Part shown: positions 45,890 through 55,778 of the stretch, piece by piece
Position numbering within the stretch: the first letter of the stretch is position 1
How the letters are laid out: each line of letters opens with the position of its first letter
Assembly: GCA_044352985.1 (NCBI GenBank)
Contig: JBILCU010000002.1
Span: 62,001 to 126,000, forward strand
DNA length: 64,000 nucleotides
Reading direction: 5' to 3'
Origin: JADJDM01 sp044352985
Lineage (GTDB): Bacteria; Bacteroidota; Bacteroidia; B-17B0; Aurantibacillaceae
Position numbers and translations under genes: made by a program
The notes under the pieces: generated by a model
What the model was told of the DNA's origin: nothing
Database searches by the model: none
Seen by the model: only the letters and a program-made list of their open reading frames with translations

Positions 45890-46462
45890 ATGAAAACAAA
45901 ACTATTAGTAATAAACAATTACGATTCGTTCGTTTATAATTTAGTTCATCTTCTCCATGAGTTAAATGTTCAACACATTGATGTGGTCTTAAATGATGAA
46001 ATTCAACTAGAGGATGTGAAAAATTACAATAAAATATTATTATCCCCTGGCCCTGGAATTCCTGCTAATGCAGGAAAAATGAATTCATTAATTAATCATT
46101 ATGCTTCATCAAAAAGCATATTAGGTGTTTGTTTAGGGCATCAGGCTATAGCAGAACAATTTGGATTAAAACTTAAAAATTTAACCGAACCATTACATGG
46201 TGTTGCCTCTAAAATCAATAAAAAAACAAACGATTACATATTCAATAATACACCAGAACATTTCCTTATTGGTCATTATCACTCATGGGTTGTTGAACCA
46301 GACAAAAACAATAATGAATTAATAATTACATCTACTGATGAAGAAGAAAATGTAATGAGTATAATGCATAAAAAATATGATGTTAGAGGATTACAATTTC
46401 ACCCGGAATCAATACTTACAGAGCATGGTAAAACCATACTTCAAAATTGGGTAATTAACTAG
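45890..46462 (+). CDS. trpG: anthranilate synthase component II (glutamine amidotransferase)
   Basis: The 190-residue class I amidotransferase supplies ammonia to TrpE. The nucleophile is Cys81 in GVCLGHQAIAEQFG, and the His/Glu pair lies in FHPESILTEHG near the C-terminus. NNYDSFVYNLVH and LSPGPGIP are the family N-terminal motifs. The position between trpE and trpD supports TrpG, though such proteins often also serve PabB as PabA. The stop is 30 bases before trpD. Confidence 0.95.
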   Translation: MKTKLLVINNYDSFVYNLVHLLHELNVQHIDVVLNDEIQLEDVKNYNKILLSPGPGIPANAGKMNSLINHYASSKSILGVCLGHQAIAEQFGLKLKNLTEPLHGVASKINKKTNDYIFNNTPEHFLIGHYHSWVVEPDKNNNELIITSTDEEENVMSIMHKKYDVRGLQFHPESILTEHGKTILQNWVIN

Positions 46463-46492
46463 TTTAAACATCTATTTAAAAAAACAAAAAAC

Positions 46493-47485
46493 ATGAAAAA
46501 AACGATAGATAAGTTATTTCACCATCAAATTCTTAATAAACAAGAAGCGAAACAATTGCTAATTGATATGACAAATGGAATATCTAATCAATCTCAGTTA
46601 GCAGCCATATTAACTATTTATAATATCCGAACAATCACATTAGAGGAATTAATAGGTTTTAAAGAAGCTTTACTGGAATTAAGTGTAAAAATAAATCTGT
46701 CAGAGTTTAAAACAATGGATGTTTGTGGAACCGGAGGCGATGGTAAAAACACATTTAATATATCTACATTAAGTGCATTTGTAATTGCTGCTGCCGGTGT
46801 TCCGATAGCAAAACATGGAAATTATGGCGTATCATCTGTTTCAGGCTCCTCTAATGTGCTTGAGCAAATAGGCATAAAATTTACTTCAGATGAATCAACA
46901 TTAAAAAACCAACTTGAAAAAACAGGAATTTGTTTTTTACACGCGCCACTTTTTCATCCCGCTTTAAAAATACTTGCACCAATAAGAAAAGAACTTGGCA
47001 CAAAAACGTTTCTAAATTTACTTGGCCCATTAGTAAATCCTGCAATTCCAATTGCACAATACACAGGTGTTTTTAGTGTAGAATTAGCCAGATTATATCA
47101 ATACCTTTTACAAAAAGAAAACAATAAATTTAGTATTGTTCACTCTCTGGATGGTTATGATGAGATAACGTTAACGTCTAAAACAAAACATATCACTCAA
47201 TATGGAGAAACAGAAATTGACGCTGAATATTTTGGATATAATTCATTACAATCAAAAGAACTATATGGAGGAAACACAGTAGATGATGCGGCACAACTGT
47301 TTATAAAAATCATTTCTGGTGAAGGAACTAATGCTCAAAATAAAGTTGTACTTGCTAATAGTGCTATTGCCTTGCAAACGTATCACGATCATTTAAGTAT
47401 TGAAGAATGTCTTGAAAAATCAAAAGATGCATTATTCAGTTTAAATGCAAAAAAAATTATGAATCAATTAATCAATTTATCATGA
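46493..47485 (+). CDS. trpD: anthranilate phosphoribosyltransferase
   Basis: The 330-residue enzyme joins anthranilate to phosphoribosyl pyrophosphate. DVCGTGGDGKNTFNIST is the PRPP-binding loop, followed by KHGNYGVSSVSGSSNVLE, which binds anthranilate, and LGPLVNPA. The N-terminal helical domain (KLFHHQILNKQEAKQLLIDM) is complete. Its stop overlaps the trpC ATG in the form ATGA, typical of translational coupling. Unlike in some enterics there is no fusion to TrpG. Confidence 0.96.
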   Translation: MKKTIDKLFHHQILNKQEAKQLLIDMTNGISNQSQLAAILTIYNIRTITLEELIGFKEALLELSVKINLSEFKTMDVCGTGGDGKNTFNISTLSAFVIAAAGVPIAKHGNYGVSSVSGSSNVLEQIGIKFTSDESTLKNQLEKTGICFLHAPLFHPALKILAPIRKELGTKTFLNLLGPLVNPAIPIAQYTGVFSVELARLYQYLLQKENNKFSIVHSLDGYDEITLTSKTKHITQYGETEIDAEYFGYNSLQSKELYGGNTVDDAAQLFIKIISGEGTNAQNKVVLANSAIALQTYHDHLSIEECLEKSKDALFSLNAKKIMNQLINLS

Positions 47486-48291
47486 AAATATTAGAAACAA
47501 TCTTTCATAAAAAACTACAAGAAATTGAAATTAATAAATCAATATTATCAATTAATGAATTGCAAAAAAGTAACTACTTCAATTCAGCATGTTATTCATT
47601 AAAAAATAAATTAAATAAAGAACATGGAGTTATAGCTGAATTTAAAAGACAATCACCTTCAAAAGGAATAATCAATGCAAATGCAGAAGTTGAAAAAATC
47701 ACAAAAGGATATGAAGAAAACGGAGCAATTGCTATTTCGATGCTAACAGATGAGTTTTTTTTCGGCGCACATAAAACAGATTTTCAATTAGCAAGAAAGA
47801 ACACAAAAATTCCAATTTTAAGAAAAGATTTTATCATAGATGAATACCAAGTTTATGAAACAAAAGCGATAGGTGCAGATGTTGTTTTATTAATTGCTCG
47901 AATTTTAACCGTTGAAAAAGCAAAAGAGCTTTGCTTGCTTTCTAAAAAATTAGGAATGGAAGTTTTGCTCGAAATTCATAGTGAAGAAGAACTAGAATCA
48001 TTTATTGAAATTTTGCCTGATATAATAGGTGTAAACAACAGAAATTTAAATTCATTTGAAGTAGACGTCAAAAAAAGTATTCAATTGGCGAATCAAATTC
48101 CAAATGACATCATTAAAATTGCTGAAAGCGGAATTGAATCTACACAAACTCTTAAAACTTTTATTGAAAATGGATTTAAAGGTTTTTTAATTGGAGAATA
48201 TTTCATGAAACAACCACAACCTTATCTAAAATGTGGAGAATTGACTGAATTTATAAAACAAGTTTTAATAAACAATTTTATTAAACAATGA
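47482..48291 (+). CDS. trpC: indole-3-glycerol phosphate synthase
   Basis: The 269-residue TIM-barrel enzyme closes the indole ring from CdRP. VIAEFKRQSPSKGIIN holds the first catalytic Lys, ISMLTDEFFFGAHKTDF and ILRKDFIIDEYQVYE the substrate-site residues, IGVNNRNLNSFEVD the conserved Asn-Arg pair, and AESGI the phosphate-binding turn. It is monofunctional, with trpF encoded as a separate gene next to it. It overlaps trpD by 4 bases and trpF by 4 bases. Confidence 0.96.
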   Translation: MKILETIFHKKLQEIEINKSILSINELQKSNYFNSACYSLKNKLNKEHGVIAEFKRQSPSKGIINANAEVEKITKGYEENGAIAISMLTDEFFFGAHKTDFQLARKNTKIPILRKDFIIDEYQVYETKAIGADVVLLIARILTVEKAKELCLLSKKLGMEVLLEIHSEEELESFIEILPDIIGVNNRNLNSFEVDVKKSIQLANQIPNDIIKIAESGIESTQTLKTFIENGFKGFLIGEYFMKQPQPYLKCGELTEFIKQVLINNFIKQ

Positions 48292-48938
48292 AATCAAAAG
48301 TATGCGGATTAAAATATCCGGAAAATATAAATCAAATAATTCAATTGCAACCTGATTATGTTGGATTTATATTTTACAAAGAATCAAAACGAAACATTGA
48401 ATTAAACAATCTAGAATCGATAGTAATTGATATACCTAAACATATTAAAAAAGTAGGTGTTTTTGTAAATGAATCCGTTGAAGATGTAATCGAAAAACAT
48501 GAAAAATATAAACTTGATTACATTCAGTTACATGGCGATGAAAACATTGACTATTGTAAGCAATTACAAAACCATAGCATTAATATCATAAAAGCTTTTT
48601 CAGTTGATGATGATTTTGATTTTGAAATTTCATTGCCATATTCAAAGTATTGCAACTATTTTTTATTCGATACTAAAAGCAATGATAGAGGTGGAAATGG
48701 AATTTCATTTAATTGGAAAATATTAAACAAATATACTGGTACAACATCATTTTTTTTAAGTGGTGGAATTGGAATCGAAAATCTAGATGAAGCTCTATCA
48801 ATAAAACACAAAAAAATTGAAGCAATTGATTTGAATAGCAAATTAGAAACATCTATAGGATTAAAAGACATTGAACTAACAAAAAATTGCATAAATAAAA
48901 TCACTAATAAAAAAAATCATGAGCATACAACCAAATGA
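48288..48938 (+). CDS. trpF: phosphoribosylanthranilate isomerase
   Basis: The 216-residue TIM barrel performs the Amadori rearrangement of PRA to CdRP. KVCGLKYPENI at the N-terminus contains the catalytic Cys, and LFDTKSNDRGGNGISFNW contains the Asp of the acid-base pair. FLSGGIGIENL forms the phosphate site. VGVFVNESVEDV and YIQLHGDE are also standard. The start overlaps the trpC stop by 4 bases. The end overlaps trpB by 20 bases, where a Lys/Asn-rich tail is read in another frame. Confidence 0.95.
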   Translation: MKSKVCGLKYPENINQIIQLQPDYVGFIFYKESKRNIELNNLESIVIDIPKHIKKVGVFVNESVEDVIEKHEKYKLDYIQLHGDENIDYCKQLQNHSINIIKAFSVDDDFDFEISLPYSKYCNYFLFDTKSNDRGGNGISFNWKILNKYTGTTSFFLSGGIGIENLDEALSIKHKKIEAIDLNSKLETSIGLKDIELTKNCINKITNKKNHEHTTK

Positions 48939-50112
48939 AAATGGATATTACGGAGAATTTGGCGGAGCATTTATACCAGAGATGCTTTACCCAAGTGTAT
49001 TTGAATTAAAACAAAATTATCTTTCCATTATAAATGATAAGCAGTTTCAACTTGAATTTCATCAATTATTAAAAAATTATGTTGGTAGACCAACACCACT
49101 TTATTTATCTAACTATTTATCAGAAAAACATCAAGCAACTGTTTTTTTAAAACGTGAAGATTTAAATCATACCGGTGCACATAAAATAAATAATTGCATT
49201 GGTCAAATATTACTTGCAAAGCGATTAAATAAAAAAAGAATCATTGCTGAAACAGGTGCTGGACAGCATGGAGTAGCAACAGCAACAGCATGCGCTTTAA
49301 TGCAAATGGATTGCACCATTTTTATGGGTGAAGTTGATATCAACCGACAAAAACCAAATGTTGAACGCATGAAAATGCTAGGAGCAAAAGTAATTCCGGC
49401 TACAAGTGGCAGTAAAACATTAAAAGATGCAACCAATGAAGCCATTAGAGAATGGATAAATAATCCAGTTGACACCCATTACATCATTGGTTCTGTAGTT
49501 GGTCCACACCCCTACCCTGATATGGTTTCAAAATTTCAATCTGTTATTAGTGAAGAAATAAAAAAACAATTACTTGAAATTAAAGGCAATGAAAATCCTG
49601 ACTATGTTATTGCCTGTGTTGGTGGCGGAAGTAATGCAATTGGAGCATTCTATCATTTTGTACCCAATCAAGAAACAAAACTTATTGCCGTAGAAGCAGC
49701 AGGAGAAGGAATAACAAGTAGAAAAACAGCTGCTAGCATTGCTCTCGGAAAAAAAGGTATCATACACGGAAGTAAAACTTATTTGATACAAACTAACGAC
49801 GGACAGATTATCGAACCTCATTCTATTTCTGCAGGACTAGATTATCCAGGAATTGGCCCTATTCATTCATATTTACATGATACAGGAAGAATAGAAGTTG
49901 TAGGCATTACAGATGAAGAAGCGCTTCATGCCGCATTTGAACTTTCTAAAAAAGATGGAATTATTCCTGCCTTAGAATCAGCTCATGCATTGGCTCAGCT
50001 CAACAAAATGAACTTTAAAAAAAACGATGTAGTTGTTGTCAATTTATCCGGAAGAGGCGATAAAGATTTATTAACGTATCAAAAACATATTCAATATGAA
50101 CAACAAAATTGA
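48919..50112 (+). CDS. trpB: tryptophan synthase beta subunit
   Basis: The 397-residue PLP enzyme joins indole and serine to give tryptophan. LKREDLNHTGAHKINN carries the Schiff-base Lys, AETGAGQHGVATAT the catalytic Glu region, and GGGSNAIGAFYHF the phosphate-binding loop. The sequence YGEFGGAFIPEML at the N-terminus is the classic TrpB1 start, so it should pair with TrpA rather than act alone as TrpB2. It overlaps trpF at the start and trpA at the end by 17 bases. Confidence 0.97.
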   Translation: MSIQPNENGYYGEFGGAFIPEMLYPSVFELKQNYLSIINDKQFQLEFHQLLKNYVGRPTPLYLSNYLSEKHQATVFLKREDLNHTGAHKINNCIGQILLAKRLNKKRIIAETGAGQHGVATATACALMQMDCTIFMGEVDINRQKPNVERMKMLGAKVIPATSGSKTLKDATNEAIREWINNPVDTHYIIGSVVGPHPYPDMVSKFQSVISEEIKKQLLEIKGNENPDYVIACVGGGSNAIGAFYHFVPNQETKLIAVEAAGEGITSRKTAASIALGKKGIIHGSKTYLIQTNDGQIIEPHSISAGLDYPGIGPIHSYLHDTGRIEVVGITDEEALHAAFELSKKDGIIPALESAHALAQLNKMNFKKNDVVVVNLSGRGDKDLLTYQKHIQYEQQN

Positions 50113-50887
50113 ACTATTATTAAAAAATAAACCTAAAAATATATTATCCGTTTATTTTACTGCAGGATATCCTGAATTAAACCATACAACCGAAATTATT
50201 AACTATTTACAGAATAACGAAGTAGATTTAATTGAAATTGGCATGCCATTTTCTGACCCTTTGGCTGATGGCCCAACAATTCAAAACAGTAGTTATAAAG
50301 CCATAGAAAATGGAATGAACTTAAAGCTTTTATTCTCGCAATTATTTGAATTAAAAGATAAAGTAAAAACACCATTAATATTAATGGGTTATCTTAATCC
50401 AATTATTCAATATGGTGAATTGCAATTTGTTGAAGATTGTAAAAAAGCCGGAGTTGATGGAATCATAATCCCTGATATGCCTTATGATTATTATTATGAA
50501 CACTTAAAATCAATTTGCGAAAAGAATACAATTGTTAACATATTACTTATTACACCTGAAACTAACACAGAAAGAATTAAACAAATTGATGATCAATCAA
50601 AAGGTTTTATTTACATGGTGTCTACAAACAGCATTACTGGTTCTGATAAACAATTTCAGCAACAATTACAGTATTTTGAAAGGATTAAAGCAATGAATTT
50701 AAAAAACAAAACATTAATAGGTTTTGGAATTAAAAACAAAGAAAACTACGAAATGGCTTGTAAATTTAGTTCTGGTGGAATAATTGGAAGTTCATTTATT
50801 CAATATTTATCTGAAAATGGGGTATCTAATGATTCAATAAAATCATTTGTGAAAAGTTTTAAGAATGAAAAATCAAAAAAATTTTAA
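50096..50887 (+). CDS. trpA: tryptophan synthase alpha subunit
   Basis: The 263-residue TIM barrel cleaves indole-glycerol phosphate and passes indole to TrpB. LIEIGMPFSDPLADGPTIQNSS holds the catalytic Glu and Asp region in two adjoining motifs, and GVDGIIIPDMPYDYY carries the second conserved Asp. YMVSTNSITGSD and FGIKNKENYE fit the phosphate site. It is the last gene of the operon. No terminator hairpin is seen in the 104 bases before dnaE, so some read-through is possible. Confidence 0.96.
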   Translation: MNNKIELLLKNKPKNILSVYFTAGYPELNHTTEIINYLQNNEVDLIEIGMPFSDPLADGPTIQNSSYKAIENGMNLKLLFSQLFELKDKVKTPLILMGYLNPIIQYGELQFVEDCKKAGVDGIIIPDMPYDYYYEHLKSICEKNTIVNILLITPETNTERIKQIDDQSKGFIYMVSTNSITGSDKQFQQQLQYFERIKAMNLKNKTLIGFGIKNKENYEMACKFSSGGIIGSSFIQYLSENGVSNDSIKSFVKSFKNEKSKKF

Positions 50888-50991
50888 CCGTTACAATTAC
50901 TTTCAAAGTTTATTAACAAGCTATTTAGATAGGGTATTTTATCACTAAATTTAAACTTGGATTTTTTTATTTCAGTTAAATTTAGTTGACT

Positions 50992-53900
50992 ATGTTTTTA
51001 ATTTTTGATACCGAAACCACCGGCTTACCTCGCAATTACAATGCACCTTTAAGCGATTTAGATAATTGGCCTCGAATTGTACAAATTGCTTGGCAATTAC
51101 ACGATGGAAAAGGAAATCTAATCAATCATCAATCCATCATTGTTAAACCTGAAGGTTTTACAATCCCTTTTAATTCCATTCAGGTTCATGGCATCACAAA
51201 CGAAAGAGCCAATGAAGAAGGTCAGGATTTAAAAAGTACCATTGACGCATTCCGACAAATCATTGAGCAATGCACTTATGTTTGCGGGCATAATGTAGAA
51301 TTTGATTTGAATATTGTTGGCGCTGAATTGATTCGTCTCGGCATGGGCGATATATTTACCGGCAAACAAATTTTAGATACCAAGAATGATGAAACGACAG
51401 ATTATTGTGCTATTCCAGGTGGTAAAGGCGGAAAATTCAAATGGCCAAGTTTAACGGAGTTGTATCTAAAATTATTCAATTCTAAATTTGAAGAAGCGCA
51501 CAATGCAGCTTTTGATGTAGAGGCAACCACCAAAGTGCTATTCGAAATTCTGAAACGAAACATAATTCGTGTAAATGAAATTTCAACAGCAGATGCAACT
51601 AATATAAGTTATGTTGCTCCTGATTTGAGGCAGCTGTATCAGCACGAACAAAACTGGAAAAAACGAAACAGTACTAAATCAGTTGATGAACCAACATCAA
51701 CAACTAAAAATGAAATTTTAAGCAGTGAAGAAATTCAATTCTCTCATTTGCATAATCACTCACAATTTTCGGTGCAACAATCTACAAGCGACATTGATGA
51801 CCTTGTTAAGAAAGCCGCAGAATACAATTGTCCTGCTGTTGCCTTAACCGATTACGGTAACATGTACGGTGCATTTTTATTTTGGAAAGCTGTGGATGGC
51901 GCAAACAAAGGAATTAAAGCGCATAACGAAGCCATTGAAAAAGGTGAGAAACAAGGCAAGAAAAAAAACGAATTAAAAGCGGTTATCGGTTGCGAAATGT
52001 ATGTTTGCAAAAATCACGAAGACAGAAGCAAACAAGATAATGGTTATACACAAGTATTGCTTGCTAAAAACAAAAAGGGGTATCAGAATTTATCTAAACT
52101 AAGTTCTATTGGTTTTACTAAAGGCTTTTATTATGTGCCCCGCATTGATAAAAAAGTGTTGGAGAATTATACTGATGGCTTAATAGCAACAACAGGTTCG
52201 TTAAGTGCAGAAATACCAAACTTGATTTTAAATGTTGGTGAAGAGCAAGCAGAAGAGGCATTTAAATACTGGCATCAGCTTTTTGGAGAAGATTTTTATA
52301 TTGAGTTGAACAGACATAATTTACCAGATGAAAACCACGTAAACGATGTATTACATCGTTTTGCAAAAAAATACAATGTAAAATATTTTGCAGCCAACGA
52401 TAATTTTTATTTAGATAAAAGTGGAGCAAATGCGCACGATATTTTATTGTGTGTAAAAGAAGGTGAGATTCAAGAAACACCTATAGGAAGAGGCAGAGGT
52501 TTCCGTTATGGTTTGCCCAATCATGAATTCTATTTCCGCTCACCTGCCGAAATGGTGAAATTATTTAGCGATATACCGGAGGCAATTGCTACAACAAATG
52601 AAATTGTTGCTAAAATAGAACCCTACAAATTAGGTAGAGATGTGCTATTACCTGCTTTTGAAATTGAAACAAATTTCATTACTGTGCACAACCAAGAAAT
52701 TGAAGCCTCATTTGCACGTTTGGTAAGCTACCGAGAAAAAAATTGGGACGAAAAAAATGTACCTGAATCTGAACGTGAACTAGCAAAAATTGAAATCAGA
52801 AAAATTGCTGAACAGTTTATTTATCTTAAAGATTGGACCTATCAAGGGATGCATAAACGTTATCCCGAACTCACTCCGGAAATTAAAGACCGAATTGACT
52901 TTGAGTTGCAAACCATTGAGCGAATGGGTTATCCAGGCTACTTCTTAATTGTAGCCGATTTCATTGCCAAAGCACGTGAAATGAATGTCTCGGTTGGTCC
53001 GGGACGTGGATCAGCAGCAGGTTCGGCCATTGCATATTGCCTTTGGATAACTAATGTTGATCCGATTAAGTATGATCTCCTCTTTGAGCGTTTCTTAAAT
53101 CCAGATCGTATTTCCATGCCCGATATTGATATTGATTTTGATGATGAAGGCCGAGAAAAAGTAATCAATTATGTAATCAATAAATACGGTGCCAGTCAGG
53201 TTGCCCAAATTATCACTTACGGAACAATGGGCGGAAAATCTGCTATCCGAGATACATCAAGGGTTTTAAACCTTCCATTGTCGGATGCAGATCGTTTGGC
53301 AAAATCATTTCCTGGCTCACCGGCTGCCTCATTAAAAGGTTTACTGAAATCTGATGGCATTGATAAAAAATATTTAGACGATATCAAAGACCGAAGAGAA
53401 TGGGTGGAGCAATCACATTCCTTCCGTAAAATTTCGGAAGATAGTTCATTGCAATCGGATGTATTGAAAAAAGCATTTGAGTTAGAAGGTTGCGTGCGCA
53501 ATACAGGTATTCATGCCTGTGGCATCATCATCACTCCGGACGAGATGTCGAAATTTGTTCCGGTTACAAGAGCAAAAGAAGGCGACATGCTGGTTACGCA
53601 ATTCGATAACTCGGTTGCCGAATCAGCAGGTTTGCTAAAAATGGATTTCTTGGGCTTGAGAACGTTAACCATCATTAAAGATGCATTAAAACATATCAAA
53701 GCAAGACATGGAATTGAAATCGACATTGATGCAATTCCACTGGATGATAAGAAAACGCTTGAACTTTTTCAACGTGGTGAAACCAATGGCGTGTTTCAGT
53801 TTGAAAGTGATGGTATGCAAAAAGCATTAAAGGAATTAAAGCCTGATGCTTTAACCGATTTGATTGCCATGAATGCCTTGTATCGTCCCGGTCCATTGGC

Positions 53901-55455
53901 TTACATTCCAAACTACATTAAACGTAAACATGGTATAGAACCAATTGTTTATGAATTAAATGGCATGGATGAATTCCTGCAAGAAACATACGGTATTACT
54001 GTTTATCAAGAACAGGTAATGCGTTTGTCGCAAAAGCTCGCCAACTTTACTAAAGGTGATGCCGATGTGTTGCGTAAAGCGATGGGTAAAAAAGATAAAG
54101 CCACGCTGGATAAAATGAAAGGCAAATACCTTGAAGGTTGCAAGGCAAATGGACACGATTTAACTGTTGCAGAAAAAGTATGGACAGATTGGGAAGCCTT
54201 TGCATCCTACGCATTCAACAAATCGCATTCAACTTGTTATGCTTATGTTGCCTTTCAAACGGCCTATTTAAAAGCGAATTATCCTGCAGAGTTCATGGCT
54301 TCAGTGCTTACTCATAACATGGGCAACATTGAAAGTGTTACTTTCTTTATGGAAGAATGCAAACGCATGGGAATTAAAGTGCTTGGCCCGGATGTAAACG
54401 AAAGTCTTGCAGATTTTTCAGTAAACGATCAAGGGGAAATACGTTTTGGAATGGCTGCTATTAAAGGCGTTGGGGCAAATTTAGTAGATGCAGTAGTTGA
54501 ACAACGAAATCAAAACGGAAAGTTCATTTCAGTTTTTGACATGTCCAAACGATTGGATACAAAATCGGTAAATAAAAAAAGTTTGGAAGCCTTATCACAG
54601 GCAGGTGCATTTGATTCTTTTCAGGGAATACACAGAGCGATGTTTTTTAAACCTGATTTAAAAGATGGTGCTACGCTTACAGAAAAAATCATTAAGTATG
54701 GAAACAGCATTAATAACCAAACTGAAACCTCTCAGGTAAATATGTTTGGTGATTCAGAGGAATTAGAAATTGCTGAACCAGCACTGCCAACAGTAGAGCC
54801 TTGGGCAACTTTGGAACAATTGGCAAAAGAAAAAGAAGTTGTAGGATTTTATATATCTGGTCATCCACTAGATTCATTTAAGCGCGTTATTAAATCCAAA
54901 TGCCGAAACACTACTGCTGATTTAGCCGATTTAAAACAACTATTGAATAAAGAGGTTTCTCTTGCTGGCATTATTACCGTTGTTGAAAATAGAACTTCCA
55001 AAACAGGCAATCCATGGGGAAAATTTATGTTGGAAGATTTTCATGGTTCTTCCGAATTTAATTTGTTTGGAAATGATTACGTAAACTTCAGAAATTATCT
55101 GGATATAAATCAATTTGTTTACATCAAAGGGAAAGTTCAGGCAAGATTTAATCAACCTGAAAATCTGGAATTTAAAATTCAGAAAATTGAATTGTTGTCG
55201 GAGTTAAAAAACAAAGCATTCAACCATTTGCAATTAATCATGAAGTTAAATGATCTGGATGAGCAGACATTAATAAAACTGGAAGAATTAATCAAAAGTC
55301 AAAAAGCAGGTAACTGCACATTTGATTTTATCATTCATGATCCAACTGAAAACCAAAGTATAAAACTCGAACCTAAATCCGGTAAAATAAATTTAACCGA
55401 TGATTTAATTGATGAGCTGGAAAAATTGCCTTATTTGGAAATTAATTGTTTGTAG
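50992..55455 (+). CDS. dnaE: DNA polymerase III alpha subunit with N-terminal proofreading exonuclease domain
   Basis: The ATG at 50992 is taken; an in-frame TTG two codons upstream adds only two residues. The 1487-residue protein begins with a DnaQ-like exonuclease: FDTETTG at residues 5-11, HNVEFDLN near 103 and HNAAFDVEAT near 170 hold the metal-binding acids. A PHP domain starts about residue 250 (HLHNHSQFS). The polymerase core has VGPGRGSAAGSAIAYCL and PDIDIDFDDEGRE with the catalytic Asp711/Asp713. A helix-hairpin-helix (AAIKGVGANLVDAV) and a C-terminal OB-fold follow. It should be the main replicative polymerase with built-in proofreading. Confidence 0.93.
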   Translation: MFLIFDTETTGLPRNYNAPLSDLDNWPRIVQIAWQLHDGKGNLINHQSIIVKPEGFTIPFNSIQVHGITNERANEEGQDLKSTIDAFRQIIEQCTYVCGHNVEFDLNIVGAELIRLGMGDIFTGKQILDTKNDETTDYCAIPGGKGGKFKWPSLTELYLKLFNSKFEEAHNAAFDVEATTKVLFEILKRNIIRVNEISTADATNISYVAPDLRQLYQHEQNWKKRNSTKSVDEPTSTTKNEILSSEEIQFSHLHNHSQFSVQQSTSDIDDLVKKAAEYNCPAVALTDYGNMYGAFLFWKAVDGANKGIKAHNEAIEKGEKQGKKKNELKAVIGCEMYVCKNHEDRSKQDNGYTQVLLAKNKKGYQNLSKLSSIGFTKGFYYVPRIDKKVLENYTDGLIATTGSLSAEIPNLILNVGEEQAEEAFKYWHQLFGEDFYIELNRHNLPDENHVNDVLHRFAKKYNVKYFAANDNFYLDKSGANAHDILLCVKEGEIQETPIGRGRGFRYGLPNHEFYFRSPAEMVKLFSDIPEAIATTNEIVAKIEPYKLGRDVLLPAFEIETNFITVHNQEIEASFARLVSYREKNWDEKNVPESERELAKIEIRKIAEQFIYLKDWTYQGMHKRYPELTPEIKDRIDFELQTIERMGYPGYFLIVADFIAKAREMNVSVGPGRGSAAGSAIAYCLWITNVDPIKYDLLFERFLNPDRISMPDIDIDFDDEGREKVINYVINKYGASQVAQIITYGTMGGKSAIRDTSRVLNLPLSDADRLAKSFPGSPAASLKGLLKSDGIDKKYLDDIKDRREWVEQSHSFRKISEDSSLQSDVLKKAFELEGCVRNTGIHACGIIITPDEMSKFVPVTRAKEGDMLVTQFDNSVAESAGLLKMDFLGLRTLTIIKDALKHIKARHGIEIDIDAIPLDDKKTLELFQRGETNGVFQFESDGMQKALKELKPDALTDLIAMNALYRPGPLAYIPNYIKRKHGIEPIVYELNGMDEFLQETYGITVYQEQVMRLSQKLANFTKGDADVLRKAMGKKDKATLDKMKGKYLEGCKANGHDLTVAEKVWTDWEAFASYAFNKSHSTCYAYVAFQTAYLKANYPAEFMASVLTHNMGNIESVTFFMEECKRMGIKVLGPDVNESLADFSVNDQGEIRFGMAAIKGVGANLVDAVVEQRNQNGKFISVFDMSKRLDTKSVNKKSLEALSQAGAFDSFQGIHRAMFFKPDLKDGATLTEKIIKYGNSINNQTETSQVNMFGDSEELEIAEPALPTVEPWATLEQLAKEKEVVGFYISGHPLDSFKRVIKSKCRNTTADLADLKQLLNKEVSLAGIITVVENRTSKTGNPWGKFMLEDFHGSSEFNLFGNDYVNFRNYLDINQFVYIKGKVQARFNQPENLEFKIQKIELLSELKNKAFNHLQLIMKLNDLDEQTLIKLEELIKSQKAGNCTFDFIIHDPTENQSIKLEPKSGKINLTDDLIDELEKLPYLEINCL

Positions 55456-55607
55456 GAATTTAGCGATTTTTATTTTTTAAACGATTGTGATTTAATGTTT
55501 TAATTTAAATACAATGCTGTTTTACTTTAACACTTCCAATTTGTATTCTCCAAAAAATAAACATATTTGGAGATTACAATCGTAAAAAAACACTGTATTC
55601 GGAGATT
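55456..55607. other. AT-rich gap after dnaE
   Basis: No gene is seen. The right half contains an inverted repeat and a further half-site in front of the ATPase remnant (55543-55608). Confidence 0.4.
55543..55577 (+). promoter_or_regulatory. operator-like inverted repeat before the ATPase remnant
   Basis: GTATTCTCCAAA (55543-55554) and TTTGGAGATTAC (55566-55577) are complementary at 11 of 12 positions around an 11-base spacer. A third half-site, TTCGGAGATTA (55598-55608), runs up to the ATG at 55608. The arrangement looks like a protein-binding operator for the broken gene. Confidence 0.55.
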
Positions 55608-55778
55608 ATGATTAACAGAACATTATATGATAAGATTCTAAAAAAGATCCATAAAGGAAAGGCAATTATTTTACTTGGCCCGAGACAAGTTGGAAAAACA
55701 ACGTTAATAGAAGAATAATTGAAGAAAAAAGAATTTCTGTTTTTTAGTGGAGATGACCTTGAAACGCAAAGGTTTTGA
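55608..55778 (+). pseudogene. remnant of an AAA ATPase (DUF4143-type ATP-binding protein)
   Basis: From the ATG at 55608 the frame reads an N-terminus common in this family (INRTLYDKIL, then GKAIILLGPRQVGKTT with the Walker A at residues 24-32). Codon 37 is a TAA at 55716-55718. Reading on in the same frame gives LKKKEFLFFSGDDLETQR, still family-like, up to a TGA at 55776-55778. Nothing of the remaining 300 or so residues expected is found downstream. The gene was stopped and then lost its 3' part. Confidence 0.75.

Noticed and set aside
53217..53911. Several antisense frames inside dnaE
   Set aside because: They lie opposite the polymerase core and are frame shadows of a well-conserved gene.
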